Shown: positions 46,628 to 55,780 of the stretch, piece after piece
Numbering within the stretch: the stretch's first letter is position 1
Layout of the letters: each line of letters opens with the position of its first letter
DNA from: Desmonostoc muscorum LEGE 12446
GTDB taxonomy: Bacteria; Cyanobacteriota; Cyanobacteriia; Cyanobacteriales; Nostocaceae
DNA: 64,000 bases
Direction of reading: 5' to 3'
Assembly: GCF_015207005.2 (NCBI RefSeq)
Contig: NZ_JADEXS020000001.1
Coordinates: 6,967,001-7,031,000 of the forward strand
Position numbers and translations under genes: made by a program
Notes under the pieces: generated by a model
Told to the model about the DNA's origin: nothing
Seen by the model: the letters and a program-made list of their open reading frames with translations, nothing else
The model's database searches: none

Positions 46628-46754
46628 CTTGAAATTCTCCTTTCTTTCATAGGTAATTGGCATTGGTTAGGGAAACAGATAATGAGGAGTGGAGAGTATT
46701 GAAATTCCCTACTCCCTACTCCCTACTCCCTATTCCCCCAACCCTATTCCTTAC

Positions 46755-47567
46755 TTACACAGCTGTGATGCTAATCACTTTGCTGCCTTTACGATTGAGT
46801 TGCTGCAATTTACTAGAAAGTTGCTCGTAGGGAACTATCAACTCGGCAGTACCCCGCCGCACTACGGTTGAATTAGGAGAAGCTGCTTGTAGGACTCTAA
46901 TCCGGTATGCTTCTCCACGACCACCTGTAGAGAGACCAGTTAAGGCTCCTGAAGATACTGGGTAGATGGGTGAAGCCAGATTCTTAGCTATTTCCCAAGT
47001 TAGCTTTCCTTGTTTTTGCCCTTGAGCGCGATCGCTATTCGCATAACCCCGATACAATTGGAACAGTCGGCCATAGCCAACGTTTTTCTTTCCTACCTGG
47101 CTTTTAAAACCTCGGTGGTAGGGGACAATATTTTCACCAAAATTTTCTTGATATTCTGATGAGTCAATATAAGAGTTGATTTCAGCTTCGTAACCCTTTG
47201 AGTTGTATAACTCAACATGGTACGAAATCTCTGACTCATCTTCTGGGGCACGACCTAATAAATGCTTATAATTCAGCTCGATAAATCGATTTTGTGAGCT
47301 GGAGTAGAAAAACTTCTCACGGTAGAGTTCTGATTGAGCAATGGCCAATACAAAACCCCGGACTGAAATTGTACCCTGCTGTAGCAGTGATTCAGCACTT
47401 TCGAGACGCTGACTTTCCAGTAGGTATGAATTACCCAAAACCTGACGGTAAGCCGCTCGAATCACCACTGCTACATCTGCTTCTGTTCTATCAGGACGTA
47501 ATTCTACTACTCCTGAGTTTTCATATGGTTCAATTCCTAGTCTTGCTGCTTGTCCCAAAGCTGCCAT
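46755..47567 (-). CDS. Second phycocyanin-associated rod linker (CpcH/CpcC2-like)
   Basis: 270 residues. PBS-linker domain with [55 protein letters not shown] and a CpcD-like end ([21 protein letters not shown]). It is a paralogue of the cpcC product next to it. AAGGAGG before the ATG is near consensus. Two rod linkers allow two stacked phycocyanin discs in one rod, as in inducible phycocyanin-2 operons (cpcH, cpcI). Exact name is uncertain. Confidence 0.85.
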   Translation of the reverse strand: MAALGQAARLGIEPYENSGVVELRPDRTEADVAVVIRAAYRQVLGNSYLLESQRLESAESLLQQGTISVRGFVLAIAQSELYREKFFYSSSQNRFIELNYKHLLGRAPEDESEISYHVELYNSKGYEAEINSYIDSSEYQENFGENIVPYHRGFKSQVGKKNVGYGRLFQLYRGYANSDRAQGQKQGKLTWEIAKNLASPIYPVSSGALTGLSTGGRGEAYRIRVLQAASPNSTVVRRGTAELIVPYEQLSSKLQQLNRKGSKVISITAV

Positions 47568-47656
47568 CTTTAACCTCCTTCAGTTTTAACTACAAAACTG
47601 AAAATTTTTTAGAAAGTTTTTTTCTAATTTTTTAACAGTCTTTTGAAAATAAAACT

Positions 47657-47719
47657 GCCCGGAGAGGTAAACAACTCATAGAACTTGCTTCGTCATAAGA
47701 GCTGATTTCCTCTCCGGGC
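47657..47719 (-). terminator. Attenuating hairpin after cpcBA
   Basis: GCCCGGAGAGG (47657-47667) pairs with CCTCTCCGGGC (47709-47719). On the minus strand it lies right after cpcA and is followed by AGTTTTATTTT. Partial termination here would give excess cpcBA mRNA over linker mRNA, as the protein ratios need. Confidence 0.65.
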
Positions 47720-47731
47720 TAAAGAAACACT

Positions 47732-48223
47732 CTAGCTCAGAGTATTAATTACATAGTCGATGTAAGAATTTGCTTCAACAGCTGGGTCGCCGCTCAAACC
47801 GTGGTTAGATTTGATGTACTTGAGGGCTTCAATGTACCAGCTAGGAGACAAATCAAAAGTTTTGTTGATTTCAGCTAAGCCGGAAATCAAGAAATCATCC
47901 AAGGGACCTGTGCCACCAACAACTAAAGCGTAGGTGATAATCCGCAAGTAGTAGCCGACATCACGTACACACTTGGCTTTACCGCGTTGATCGTAGGCGA
48001 AGTTAGGGCCTTGTTGTTGGGTGGTGTAGGGGAACTTGTTGTAAACAGCTTGAGCTGCACCTTCTGTTAACCGTGAGGCATTTGCACTCAAGGATTTTGC
48101 TGCTTGTAAGCTAGCTGGCGCTTGGCGAAAACGACCAAAAGCCACTTGAATTTCGGTGCTGCTGAGGTAGCGACCTTGAGAATCTGCCGCTGAAATTGCT
48201 TCAGTTAGAGGTGTTTTTGTCAT
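47732..48223 (-). CDS. cpcA: C-phycocyanin alpha subunit
   Basis: 163 residues. Bilin-binding C85 ([11 protein letters not shown]), with [33 protein letters not shown] and [19 protein letters not shown]. It pairs with the beta subunit to form phycocyanin. The C-terminal half is like CpcA, not PecA. TYALVVGG in place of the usual TYCLVAGG removes one non-bilin cysteine. AAGGGA precedes the start. Confidence 0.93.
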   Translation of the reverse strand: MTKTPLTEAISAADSQGRYLSSTEIQVAFGRFRQAPASLQAAKSLSANASRLTEGAAQAVYNKFPYTTQQQGPNFAYDQRGKAKCVRDVGYYLRIITYALVVGGTGPLDDFLISGLAEINKTFDLSPSWYIEALKYIKSNHGLSGDPAVEANSYIDYVINTLS

Positions 48224-48311
48224 TTTTGGTATTTCCCTTTAACAAACTTTTCGTTGAAATTTTGTTTTGTCTTGTGGACAATTATTTCACTCAATAGGAA
48301 GAATGCCTGGT

Positions 48312-48833
48312 TTAGGCAACCGCAGCAGCAGCGCGATCGAAGTAGCTAGCGATTTCAGAAATCAAAGCGCTGCAATCTCCTCTGGTGATGCCATTTGTGT
48401 CGCTGACAATCTTCAAAGAAGCATCTTTGAGCTTATTAATACCAACAGCAACGGAAGCTCCTGGAGTTCCCAATGCCAAATAGGTTTCCCGTAGACCATT
48501 GAGGGCACGGTCATCTAGCACGCTGGAATCACCAGCAAAGATTGCGTAGGTGACATAGCGAAGAATGATGTCCAAATCGCGGATACAAGCAGCAGCACGA
48601 CGGCTGGTGTAAGCATTACCACCAGGAGTGATCAATTGGGGTTGTTCTGCCCACAGATCGCGTACCGCAGCAGCAACAATAGCAGAAGCATTGCTGGTAA
48701 TGCGGTTAACTGCATCTGCACGCTTGTTACCATCTGCGACTATTGCGCTCAAAGCATCCAATTGTGCATCGGAGAGGTATTCTCCACGTGTATCAGCTTG
48801 GGAAACTACTTTGGCAAATGCATCTAAAACCAT
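48312..48833 (-). CDS. cpcB: C-phycocyanin beta subunit
   Basis: 173 residues. Bilin-binding C83 ([13 protein letters not shown]) and C154 (RGDCSALI), N73 (GGNAY) that is normally methylated, and conserved [14 protein letters not shown] and YFDRAAAAV. The usual non-bilin Cys near residue 110 is Ala. It is the first gene of the operon; AGGAG lies before the ATG. The first ten residues [10 protein letters not shown] resemble PecB as well, but the operon as a whole is cpc. Confidence 0.92.
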   Translation of the reverse strand: MVLDAFAKVVSQADTRGEYLSDAQLDALSAIVADGNKRADAVNRITSNASAIVAAAVRDLWAEQPQLITPGGNAYTSRRAAACIRDLDIILRYVTYAIFAGDSSVLDDRALNGLRETYLALGTPGASVAVGINKLKDASLKIVSDTNGITRGDCSALISEIASYFDRAAAAVA

Positions 48834-49359
48834 TGCGTTTAATCTCCTAATTGGCTTGGTTAAGAATTATTTGAAGTCAAAACTGAATGGTTCAGTTTTG
48901 TTTTTGATGTCAGATTGTCTGACCATTTTTACGAAAGGTTCACAACGGACATCCAAGGTATAAGTCTACGACCTCTAGGGTTTCGGATTAAAACTTTTGT
49001 TACAAAACTTCATCTTAATATGAGAGACCAGAAAACCTGCTAGATTAAGCACCCCATCAACCTTGTACTGTCATTTTTCCTTTCAAATTATTTTTATACT
49101 ATGATGATGCCTTTTGTTTTATTAAAAATTGTTATGTTACCTTGTCTTTTTGTTAGTCAAACTTAACAGAAACATTTATCTAAATAAAAATGCTGAATAT
49201 GGTTTGGTTTAAGAGACGCGATAAATCGGCGTCTCTACAAGAATCAATCTTTTGTAGAGACGCCGATTTATCGCGTCTATCGCTGATTTATCGCCTGATA
49301 GTTTTCCAGGACAGGAGGGTAATTTTCGCCGAAGTTACTTTTATGAAATGTATACTTAG
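48834..49359 (-). promoter_or_regulatory. Upstream region of the cpc operon
   Basis: 526 bases, AT-rich, no gene. A long untranslated leader is expected upstream of cpcB. On the minus strand a TATAAA lies near 49100, but no convincing -35 accompanies it, so the promoter is not placed. A 27-bp hairpin is at 49214-49278. Confidence 0.35.
49214..49278. repeat. 27-bp perfect hairpin with 11-base loop
   Basis: Arms at 49214-49240 and 49252-49278 are perfect inverses (AGACGCGATAAATCGGCGTC and on). It separates pebB from the cpc promoter and may end pebB transcripts. The half sequence recurs again just after (CTGATTTATCGCC). Confidence 0.8.
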
Positions 49360-50103
49360 TTACACGGCTATTAATTTTCTCTCTAAATCAAATAAAAAGC
49401 CATGAATGTACTCCTCAGTCCATTCATCACCATAAAAGCGCTTGAACATTCCTCGTGCAGGGTCTTTTTCGGCTCGATATCGCAGGTATCGCAGTTGTGC
49501 TTGTTCAATATCTGCTAGGCTTTGGGAATCAGTTACGGGTTCTGCTTGCTCTACAAAATCGAGGTAAGCTTTGAGATAGTCTTTAAAGGCAGCAAATACT
49601 TGGGTTTCCACGACGACAGTTTCCTGGGGACGAGTCCACAGAAAAGCGGGAGAAAAGAAGGGTCGTGCTTCTTCTGGAAAATCACCTCCCCAAGTCAGAT
49701 GCTCTTGATGAGCATGGAAGATGGGCAGGATCGGCTGGGTATACTTTGCCTGATATGCTGGATCGTCTCGGAATAGGGGTTGCATATCCAAGGCGATGAG
49801 GTGTCCTCCTGGTAATGTCACCAAATCTGCGCCAAAGAAGGGTAGGTCGTAGTTGAGGTGTGGGAAAATCACAAAATTCAGTACTTGGAGGGAATTACCA
49901 CCTTGTACATGTGCAGCTCGAATTTGCCGTAGTTTTGTGGTTTGAAAGCCATAACTAGTGGTGAGAACCTCTTGTTGGTTCTTGCCTTTACCTACGGTAG
50001 CAACCTTAGATTCAAATCCTTCAGGAATAGGATATGGTTGCAAATCTAAACGCGATCGCATGTAGGCGATCGCATAATCGAGAAATGGCTGATAAAGTGT
50101 CAT
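49360..50103 (-). CDS. pebB: Phycoerythrobilin:ferredoxin oxidoreductase
   Basis: 247 residues. FDBR family with [55 protein letters not shown] and [20 protein letters not shown]. These match PebB rather than PebA. It reduces 15,16-dihydrobiliverdin to phycoerythrobilin in the cytoplasm, taking its substrate by channelling from PebA. It follows pebA, 167 bases apart, with a heptamer array in between. Confidence 0.92.
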   Translation of the reverse strand: MTLYQPFLDYAIAYMRSRLDLQPYPIPEGFESKVATVGKGKNQQEVLTTSYGFQTTKLRQIRAAHVQGGNSLQVLNFVIFPHLNYDLPFFGADLVTLPGGHLIALDMQPLFRDDPAYQAKYTQPILPIFHAHQEHLTWGGDFPEEARPFFSPAFLWTRPQETVVVETQVFAAFKDYLKAYLDFVEQAEPVTDSQSLADIEQAQLRYLRYRAEKDPARGMFKRFYGDEWTEEYIHGFLFDLERKLIAV

Positions 50104-50104
50104 T

Positions 50105-50178
50105 ATTGGGGATTGGGGATTGGGGATTGGGGATTGGGGATTGGGGATTAGGGATTGGGGATTGGGGATTGGGGATTC
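50105..50178. repeat. Heptamer array (ATTGGGG) between pebA and pebB
   Basis: About ten tandem units of ATTGGGG starting two bases upstream of the pebB ATG, one unit changed to ATTAGGG. It leaves no room for a ribosome site other than the C-rich strand, so pebB translation may start without a Shine-Dalgarno sequence. Confidence 0.8.
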
Positions 50179-50270
50179 GGAGAGGGGGGGGAAGCTTTTT
50201 TATTATCTCCCCACACTCCCTCATCTCCTCCAGTCCCCAGTCCCCAGTCCCCATTCACCAATCCCTTTTA

Positions 50271-50999
50271 TCATCTTTTGCTGACTGCTAAAGGCACAGC
50301 ATCTTCAAATAAGAATTCGTGGAGAAAGCGTTCTGCCCATTCATGACCAAAGTAACTGCTAAATAGACCAGATGCTGGGTCGCGGTCTGCACTATATTGG
50401 TCGTAGTCTTTTTGAGCTTTGACAATCCGCTGGATATCTTCTGGATCTTCGAGGGGTTGGGCATTTGCTAGCATTTGCCAATACAAGTTTAAGTAATCCT
50501 GAAACGCTTCAAAAACTCGCGTTGCTACTGTTTGAGGATCTGTCTTGGCAAATAATAGGTACTTAGAAAAGTACTGGTTAGCATCGTAAAACTTCATTTC
50601 TAAGTTTTGCGACAAATCCGGGTATTGATCGTGCAGAGATTTCAGCGGCAGTATGTATTTTGTCTGGTAATCTTCATCTTGAAATAAAGGCTGAAAGTCA
50701 AGGACAATCAGATTTTTAACTTTACCAAAGGATAAAAAATCAATCCCTAATAAAGGTAAATCGTAGTGATAGCTGGGGTAAATCACGCTGTTAAAAATTT
50801 GGGCGCTTTCCCCAGCATCAATGTAGGTATAGCGAATTTTTCGCAACTCTTGACATTGGTAAGACCAACTGCGAATGGTTGCTGGGTTTCTGCCGCGATC
50901 GCTAACTTTGGATTCCAAACCAGGGGGAATGTCCCTACTTTGTAAATCAAACCGTTCAAATAGCTCTTTTTCTAAAAATTCCAGGAAAGGCTTATACAT
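50271..50999 (-). CDS. pebA: 15,16-dihydrobiliverdin:ferredoxin oxidoreductase
   Basis: 242 residues from MYKPFLEFLEKEL. FDBR motifs: LIVLDFQPLFQD, YDANQYFSKYLLFAKTD, YSADRDPASGLFSSYFGHEW and FLHEFLFE, which are PebA-like. It carries out the first two-electron reduction of biliverdin toward phycoerythrobilin using ferredoxin. A frame extension to 51071 is possible, but the ATG at 50999 aligns with the family start. Confidence 0.92.
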   Translation of the reverse strand: MYKPFLEFLEKELFERFDLQSRDIPPGLESKVSDRGRNPATIRSWSYQCQELRKIRYTYIDAGESAQIFNSVIYPSYHYDLPLLGIDFLSFGKVKNLIVLDFQPLFQDEDYQTKYILPLKSLHDQYPDLSQNLEMKFYDANQYFSKYLLFAKTDPQTVATRVFEAFQDYLNLYWQMLANAQPLEDPEDIQRIVKAQKDYDQYSADRDPASGLFSSYFGHEWAERFLHEFLFEDAVPLAVSKR

Positions 51000-51109
51000 A
51001 CAGCATGACTCATTAACCCTTGCATGAAAATAAAGGATGTGAATCATGCACGTCTCATTTCTTAGAAACAAAGCAACATTCCTTAATGGGGAATGGGGAG
51101 TAGGGAGTG

Positions 51110-51180
51110 GGGATTGGGGATTGGGGATTGGGGATTGGGGATTGGGGAATGGGGATTGGGTATTGGGTATTGGGGATTGA
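51110..51180. repeat. Heptamer array (GATTGGG) upstream of pebA
   Basis: About nine to ten units of GGGGATT/GGGTATT between the CpcS-type lyase gene and pebA; a reversed set of C-rich repeats (CCCCACT) follows at 51210-51290. The two could pair. Confidence 0.75.
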
Positions 51181-51272
51181 CTGAGAAAGTATTCCTAAAT
51201 ATTTATTTCCTAGTCCCTAGTCCCCAGTCCCCACTCCCTATTCCCCACTCCCCACTCCCCACTCCCTACTCC

Positions 51273-51854
51273 CTATCCCCTAGCATGATTCCGAGCGATC
51301 ATTTGCTCTAGCACTTGTTGGGAAAGACACCGACGTTCAGAACAATAAGTCATCAAATTGACTCCGTTCATCATTCGCACGGTACTAACTCTGACACGAA
51401 AATCATCCGTCACAAACCAACAACGTTCTTGACCTTGGTTATTGTCATAATCGGTGTTAATCGTCAGCACTCCATCATCAGCAAATCGATACCGACTGAC
51501 AACCGGAATGCTCTCTACATAGCCTTGGTTGCGAATTAATTTCCCAGAAAGCTTCGTTTCATCGTCGGGAATGTCAACCAAAATGGCAGCATTGTCGGTG
51601 TTCGGCGGTCTTGTGTCTAGATTAGCCTGCCATGCAAAACTAGCACCCCCAGTTGCTTTATCAGGCTCTATTCCTTGTGCTTTACAGACTTCTTGGACTT
51701 TGGGATCGTCTTTTTCAATGACTGTAATGATTAAATTCGACTCACCCGACTCGTCTGCGGCTGAGTCAAAGTGATGAACCGAACGTTCTGTAAACCATGT
51801 CCCTTCACTTTTACGGAAGAAGTCAATCATTGACAAGGGTGGTATTATATGCAT
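51273..51854 (-). CDS. Phycobiliprotein lyase of the CpcS/CpeS family
   Basis: 193 residues if started at the ATG at 51854 (GAGG eleven bases upstream). MIDFFRKSEGTWFTERSVHH, IITVIEKDDPKVQEVCKAQG, GGASFAWQANLD, and LIRNQGYVESIPVVSRYRFA, then CSERRCLSQ, are the beta-barrel CpcS/CpeS pattern. Such lyases attach bilins to Cys82/84 of phycobiliproteins. It precedes pebA and pebB on the same strand, so it likely uses phycoerythrobilin. It differs clearly from the cpeS product at 63020. A start at 51830 (MIDFFRK) is possible. Confidence 0.85.
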   Translation of the reverse strand: MHIIPPLSMIDFFRKSEGTWFTERSVHHFDSAADESGESNLIITVIEKDDPKVQEVCKAQGIEPDKATGGASFAWQANLDTRPPNTDNAAILVDIPDDETKLSGKLIRNQGYVESIPVVSRYRFADDGVLTINTDYDNNQGQERCWFVTDDFRVRVSTVRMMNGVNLMTYCSERRCLSQQVLEQMIARNHARG

Positions 51855-51944
51855 ATATTTTGAAACCTCGTTTTTTAAAAAATACCTTTGACGAAATCTT
51901 GTTTGTAGTCCTATAGCGTTTCCCGACAAGCGTGAGGTACACCT

Positions 51945-51973
51945 GTAGGGGCACGGCAGTGCCGTGCCCCTAC
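51945..51973. repeat. 29-bp palindrome GTAGGGGCACGGCA
   Basis: Perfect palindrome with one central base, related to those at 11114, 60416 and 60532. The remainder of the 51855-52361 gap is AT-rich and holds no gene that I can support. Confidence 0.7.
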
Positions 51974-52361
51974 ACCTTGCGATATGATGGTGTACCGTAT
52001 CTGAATGGGAACCGCTATATCCATAAATATTTGCATTCTTTCACTATGTATGCACAAATAGTACTCCCTTGTATTATTTGTATTAATTATTTTGTGGTTA
52101 TGTAAAATTTCGAGATTACAGCTTGCATTTTATCCTTTTTGGTTACTTGAGTGAAAGAATTATTTCAATTGCTATTGTTAGTTTCATATACTTTTTCAAT
52201 AACTAAATTGACAGGGCAAAAACAGTTTTCTGCCAACTTTTTCTAATTTGGCGGAGGTATTCATTGCTCTAGCTGGCTTTTGTTTGATTCTAAGCAATAA
52301 GATGAATCCCGAATTTAGCTAAAGTGTAAAATAACTCCAAAACTTCTACCTTAATCACCTA

Positions 52362-53183
52362 ATGACAAATAGTGAAATTCACCTGATTACCACGGAACGC
52401 CCCAGTCCGACTCCAGAAATATTAACAGCCCTGAAAGCAGGACTCCCTGTAGAAAAAGTAGATTTGCATGAATTCAATCTGCGAGGAGTTGATTTAAGAC
52501 AAGCTAACTTAAGTCAAGCCAAGCTACTAGGAGCCGACCTCAGTGAGATGGTTTTGAGTGATGCAAATCTGAGTGGAGCCGACTTGCGAGGTGCTAACCT
52601 GCGGGGAGCCGATTTGAGTGGAGCGAATTTGCAGGGAGCTTATTTAAACCGTGCTAACCTCCAACAAGCGAATCTCAGTGGCGCCAATTTGGAGGGAGCT
52701 AAACTCCAAGTAGCGCGTTATGATACACAAACAAAATGGCCTGAAGGATATAACTACAAAGCTTCGGGAGCAGTGGGGCCGGGTGCTAATCTCAATGCAG
52801 CTTATCTCAATACAGCTTTTTTACGGGATGCAGATTTGCAAGGGGCCAATCTGCGGGGAGCCTACCTCAGCGGTGCTGACTTGACTGGAGCTAATTTACA
52901 AGGTGCGGCTTTGAGCGGCGCTGACTTAAGTAAAGCTTATTTGACAGGGGCTTCCTTACGGAATGCTCGATTAACTGGAGCCGATTTGCGGGGTACAGAT
53001 TTGCGAGCAGCTGACCTCAGTAACGCAGAGATGGAGTATCTTCAAAGTATCGCTGGGGCAGATTTTACTCTTGCTCAAGGACTGACAGAAGCAATTAAAG
53101 CTATGCTTCACAGCCGTCCCGCATCAGAACTTGATGTTTGGAATGCTTATACCCGCAACACGACTCGTGAAAGTTTACAGTAG
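52362..53183 (+). CDS. Pentapeptide-repeat protein
   Basis: 273 residues. After a 40-residue head (TPEILTALKAGLPVEKVDLH) come two blocks of A(D/N)L(S/R/Q)GA pentapeptides (about 40-112 and 145-225) split by a non-repeat segment (YDTQTKWPEGYNYKASGAVG), then a helical tail. No membrane segment. It differs from the two pentapeptide proteins at 29-32 kb. Role unknown; it sits among phycobilisome genes. Confidence 0.85.
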   Translation: MTNSEIHLITTERPSPTPEILTALKAGLPVEKVDLHEFNLRGVDLRQANLSQAKLLGADLSEMVLSDANLSGADLRGANLRGADLSGANLQGAYLNRANLQQANLSGANLEGAKLQVARYDTQTKWPEGYNYKASGAVGPGANLNAAYLNTAFLRDADLQGANLRGAYLSGADLTGANLQGAALSGADLSKAYLTGASLRNARLTGADLRGTDLRAADLSNAEMEYLQSIAGADFTLAQGLTEAIKAMLHSRPASELDVWNAYTRNTTRESLQ

Positions 53184-53241
53184 AATTCTGGATTCAGAAT
53201 TCAGAATTCTGAATCCAGAATTCAGAAGTAAAACAGGGTTG

Positions 53242-53270
53242 ATATCATGTCCGCTTGATTACTTATCATT
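53242..53270. repeat. Left end of the 104-bp element, truncated
   Basis: ATATCATGTCCGCTTGATTA and on matches the left end of copies at 36708 and 43401, then stops at the border of the 125-bp hairpin element. Confidence 0.65.
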
Positions 53271-53395
53271 AGGGATTTCCAAGAAATAAATTACTACTAT
53301 TTGTGGGGTGGGCATCTTGCCCGCCCGTAATCATGGGCGGGCAAGATGCCCACCCCACAAGAAATAGCTGGATATTTTTTTATTTGGAAGTCCCT
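53271..53395. repeat. 125-bp hairpin element, copy 2
   Basis: Ends AGGGATTTCC / GGAAGTCCCT are inverted. Central stem TTGTGGGGTGGGCATCTTGC and its inverse; compared with copy 1 the stem has GCGTCTC changed to GCATCTT with matching changes in the other arm. Confidence 0.8.
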
Positions 53396-53441
53396 TATAC
53401 AACGCGGAAGTTTGTATTCCCCACTCCCTATTACCCCAAAC

Positions 53442-53693
53442 TTATAAAGCTTGCCACTTCTGCTTGAGAAGCGCTAAAAATGTAGCGTATCCTTCGGAAA
53501 AACCAGGCGGATCGGGTAGAACATATTGTGGGAATTCTTTATACGATCGCCAAGGTTCCGAAGCATGATGCCGCAAGTATAAGGCACATTCTGAGGAACC
53601 TGGTAGTCGCCAAGTCATTTGACCAGTTGGTGTATCAGTCACAAATGTCTCCCGAACTCGAAAAAGTTGATATTTTATTCTAGGTTTTGGCAA
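53442..53693 (-). CDS. Conserved hypothetical protein (83 aa)
   Basis: Starts at a TTG (53693); the frame has no ATG between the upstream stop and the coding-looking part. KYQLFRVRETFVTDTPTGQM and ECALYLRHHASEPWRSYKEF look like a structured small domain. Not recognised. No signal peptide. Confidence 0.5.
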   Translation of the reverse strand: MPKPRIKYQLFRVRETFVTDTPTGQMTWRLPGSSECALYLRHHASEPWRSYKEFPQYVLPDPPGFSEGYATFLALLKQKWQAL

Positions 53694-53807
53694 ATTGCCC
53701 GGATATTTTGCTCAAATTTCAGGTAAAATCAGGTATTAGCCCTCGCTAAGTTGAGTTTTATCACATCATTGAGATTATTCACAATAACCCCGAATCAGCT
53801 CACTTCG

Positions 53808-54470
53808 CTATTGTGGCAACAAGTCTTCTAAAGCAGCTCCCACAACTCGGTGATCCGGATCTTGTCTGAGTTGGTTCAGGGCTTCTTTTGCCTGGGGCTG
53901 ATCAAATCGTTTGAGGGCATAGGCAACTCGGACACGCATCCGCCAAGATTCACTATTCACCAAGCTTAGTATTTGAGATAATGCCGCAGCATTTTGGCCA
54001 GAATTAGCCAGTAAGCCAAGTATATCAACAGATGATTCCTGAACTGTGAAATCTTCGTCTTTTAAACCATGAACGCAGATATCGAATAATTCTTCAGGAC
54101 AATCCATTTCCGCCATTGCTGCTAAAATACTGCGCCGCACTAACCAGTGGTCATCCTGATAAAATGTCAGAACTAGATGAGAAACTGCGACTCTACCAAA
54201 TAGCGATAAAGAATTTGCCGCCTCAGCTCGCACGTTGGGGGTATCGTCAAATTTCATAATTTGCATCAAAGCAGCAAAAGATTCCGCTGATTGTTGGTTA
54301 CCCAAACCCCTTGCTACAAAGGAACGCACCAAAAATTCTGAGTCACGCAGTTTACTAGTTAGCAGAGGAACTGCAACTTCAGATTCATAATCCTTGAGCG
54401 CGGCGATCGCTTTCAAACGATACTGAAAATCTGGATTCTCCAGTTCAGCTTTAATTTTATTGATTTCCAT
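53808..54470 (-). CDS. HEAT-repeat protein, putative phycobilin lyase/chaperone type
   Basis: 220 residues made of six or so HEAT-like repeats (YRLKAIAALKDYESEVAVPL, LVRSFVARGLGNQQSAESF, VRAEAANSLSLFGRVAV, VRRSILAAMAEMDCPEEL). This is the CpcE/CpcF-NblB-CpeZ type of fold. Its place between pebA and cpeC genes and opposite an orphan phycobiliprotein suggests a role in bilin attachment or chaperoning, but I cannot assign a member by name. Confidence 0.7.
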   Translation of the reverse strand: MEINKIKAELENPDFQYRLKAIAALKDYESEVAVPLLTSKLRDSEFLVRSFVARGLGNQQSAESFAALMQIMKFDDTPNVRAEAANSLSLFGRVAVSHLVLTFYQDDHWLVRRSILAAMAEMDCPEELFDICVHGLKDEDFTVQESSVDILGLLANSGQNAAALSQILSLVNSESWRMRVRVAYALKRFDQPQAKEALNQLRQDPDHRVVGAALEDLLPQ

Positions 54471-54649
54471 AGGTGCATTTATTAGAGTTATTCCTTACTT
54501 TATTTTACAAATGGCAAAAAATAGCGATCGCATTTGGGAAGATTACTAGGGACTGGGGACTAGGGACTGGGGAATAGGAATTAAAAGTTAATATCCAATA
54601 CTTAGTATCCAATACCCAGTACCCAATCCCCAATCCCCAGTACCCACCC

Positions 54650-55231
54650 ATGACTCAATTAACCGAAACTGTCAAGCAATTAATAGCCAAAGCCAGAATT
54701 GTCAGCTTTGCACAGTGGGAACAGTCTCATCCTGAAGCAGCGATCGCTATATTTCAAGCTGCGGATGATAATCTCCGCTATCTCAGCGACGAAGACTTAC
54801 TACAGATCAAAACTTTAGCACCCAATTATTCTGCCTTGATTCCTGTTGCTGAGTTATTACGCGATCGTGCAGGGGAAATCGTTGATGAAGCAAGAGTTCA
54901 GGTTTTGCTGACTTATCCTCAAATTATCGAGCCTGGAGGAGGTCTTTATCCCCCTGAACGCGCCCAAGCTTGCTGGCGAGATTTTTGGCATTTTCTCCGC
55001 TGCATTACTTACGGTATTGCAGGTTCCCATACTGAATATACCAGTCCCAGCGGACTGCACTATATGAATTTGCTTTATCAGGAATTACAAGTTCCTTTAG
55101 ATGCAATGGTTTTGGGCTTAAAAAGTATCAAAGCTGCTAGTTTGAAACGCTGCCAAACCAATGACCAAGAAACTCTTGCTCCTTATTTTGACCATTTAAT
55201 CGCTCAACTAGCTACTTTCCAAATCCAGTAG
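54650..55231 (+). CDS. Orphan phycobiliprotein-like (globin-fold) protein
   Basis: 193 residues. The segment RVQVLLTYPQIIEPGGGLYP, PERAQACWRDFWHFLRCITY, GIAG aligns with the core of phycobiliproteins ([20 protein letters not shown] and on), and C108 lies at the bilin-binding Cys84 position. The rest is divergent and the usual second half ([12 protein letters not shown]) is replaced by SPSGLHYMNLLYQELQVPLD. It has no partner subunit. It may be a bilin-carrying regulator or assembly protein rather than an antenna subunit. Confidence 0.75.
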   Translation: MTQLTETVKQLIAKARIVSFAQWEQSHPEAAIAIFQAADDNLRYLSDEDLLQIKTLAPNYSALIPVAELLRDRAGEIVDEARVQVLLTYPQIIEPGGGLYPPERAQACWRDFWHFLRCITYGIAGSHTEYTSPSGLHYMNLLYQELQVPLDAMVLGLKSIKAASLKRCQTNDQETLAPYFDHLIAQLATFQIQ

Positions 55232-55780
55232 TACTGAAAAGTTATACTATTTTGGATTTTGGGTAACGATTCAGAATTCAAAATCCAGAATTCAGAATTC
55301 AGAATTCAGAAAAGATACGTAGGGTGCGTTTCGCGTAACGCACCCTACAAATACTTAATTTTGTTCAAAAATCAAACCGGATTCCCATATCATGTCCCGG
55401 CAATTACAGCGTTTTTCATCTATTTGAACGTAGGGTAGCACAGCTGTGCTACCCTACAACCTGGTCTATTTACCTAAAAATTGCTGTAAGCATAATACCT
55501 GGAACCCCAAAAAAGTAAAGCTGTGCTTGAGCTAACCTCCCCGATATCACGGGGTAGGTTCGGGTAATTTGGTGGACACGATATCATAACCAATTCGCAG
55601 TTGGGCGATCGCCAAAAGCCAACGCTCAGACTTTCCGCAAAATCTCAAATCCAAAATTGTATTAGCCTACTGACTGACTTTTACCCACAGTTTTAGCATT
55701 CAGTAATAATTCTAAGTTTTTTTTTGACAAGTGATTATTGTTGAGTTATCCTAAAAACTGTATAGGTGTCTTCGGTAAAA
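55232..55780. other. Intergenic region with two palindromes and a partial MITE end
   Basis: GTAGGGTGCGTT...AACGCACCCTAC (55319-55348) and the perfect palindrome GTAGGGTAGCACAG/CTGTGCTACCCTAC (55430-55457) lie here with a left end of the 104-bp element (ATATCATGTCC, about 55387). AATTCAG repeats occupy 55270-55310. No gene seen. A promoter for the following operon is expected but not identified. Confidence 0.6.

Noticed and set aside
49190..49405. Plus-strand frame of 71 codons over the 27-bp hairpin
   Set aside because: Most of it is the hairpin itself and the antisense end of pebB.
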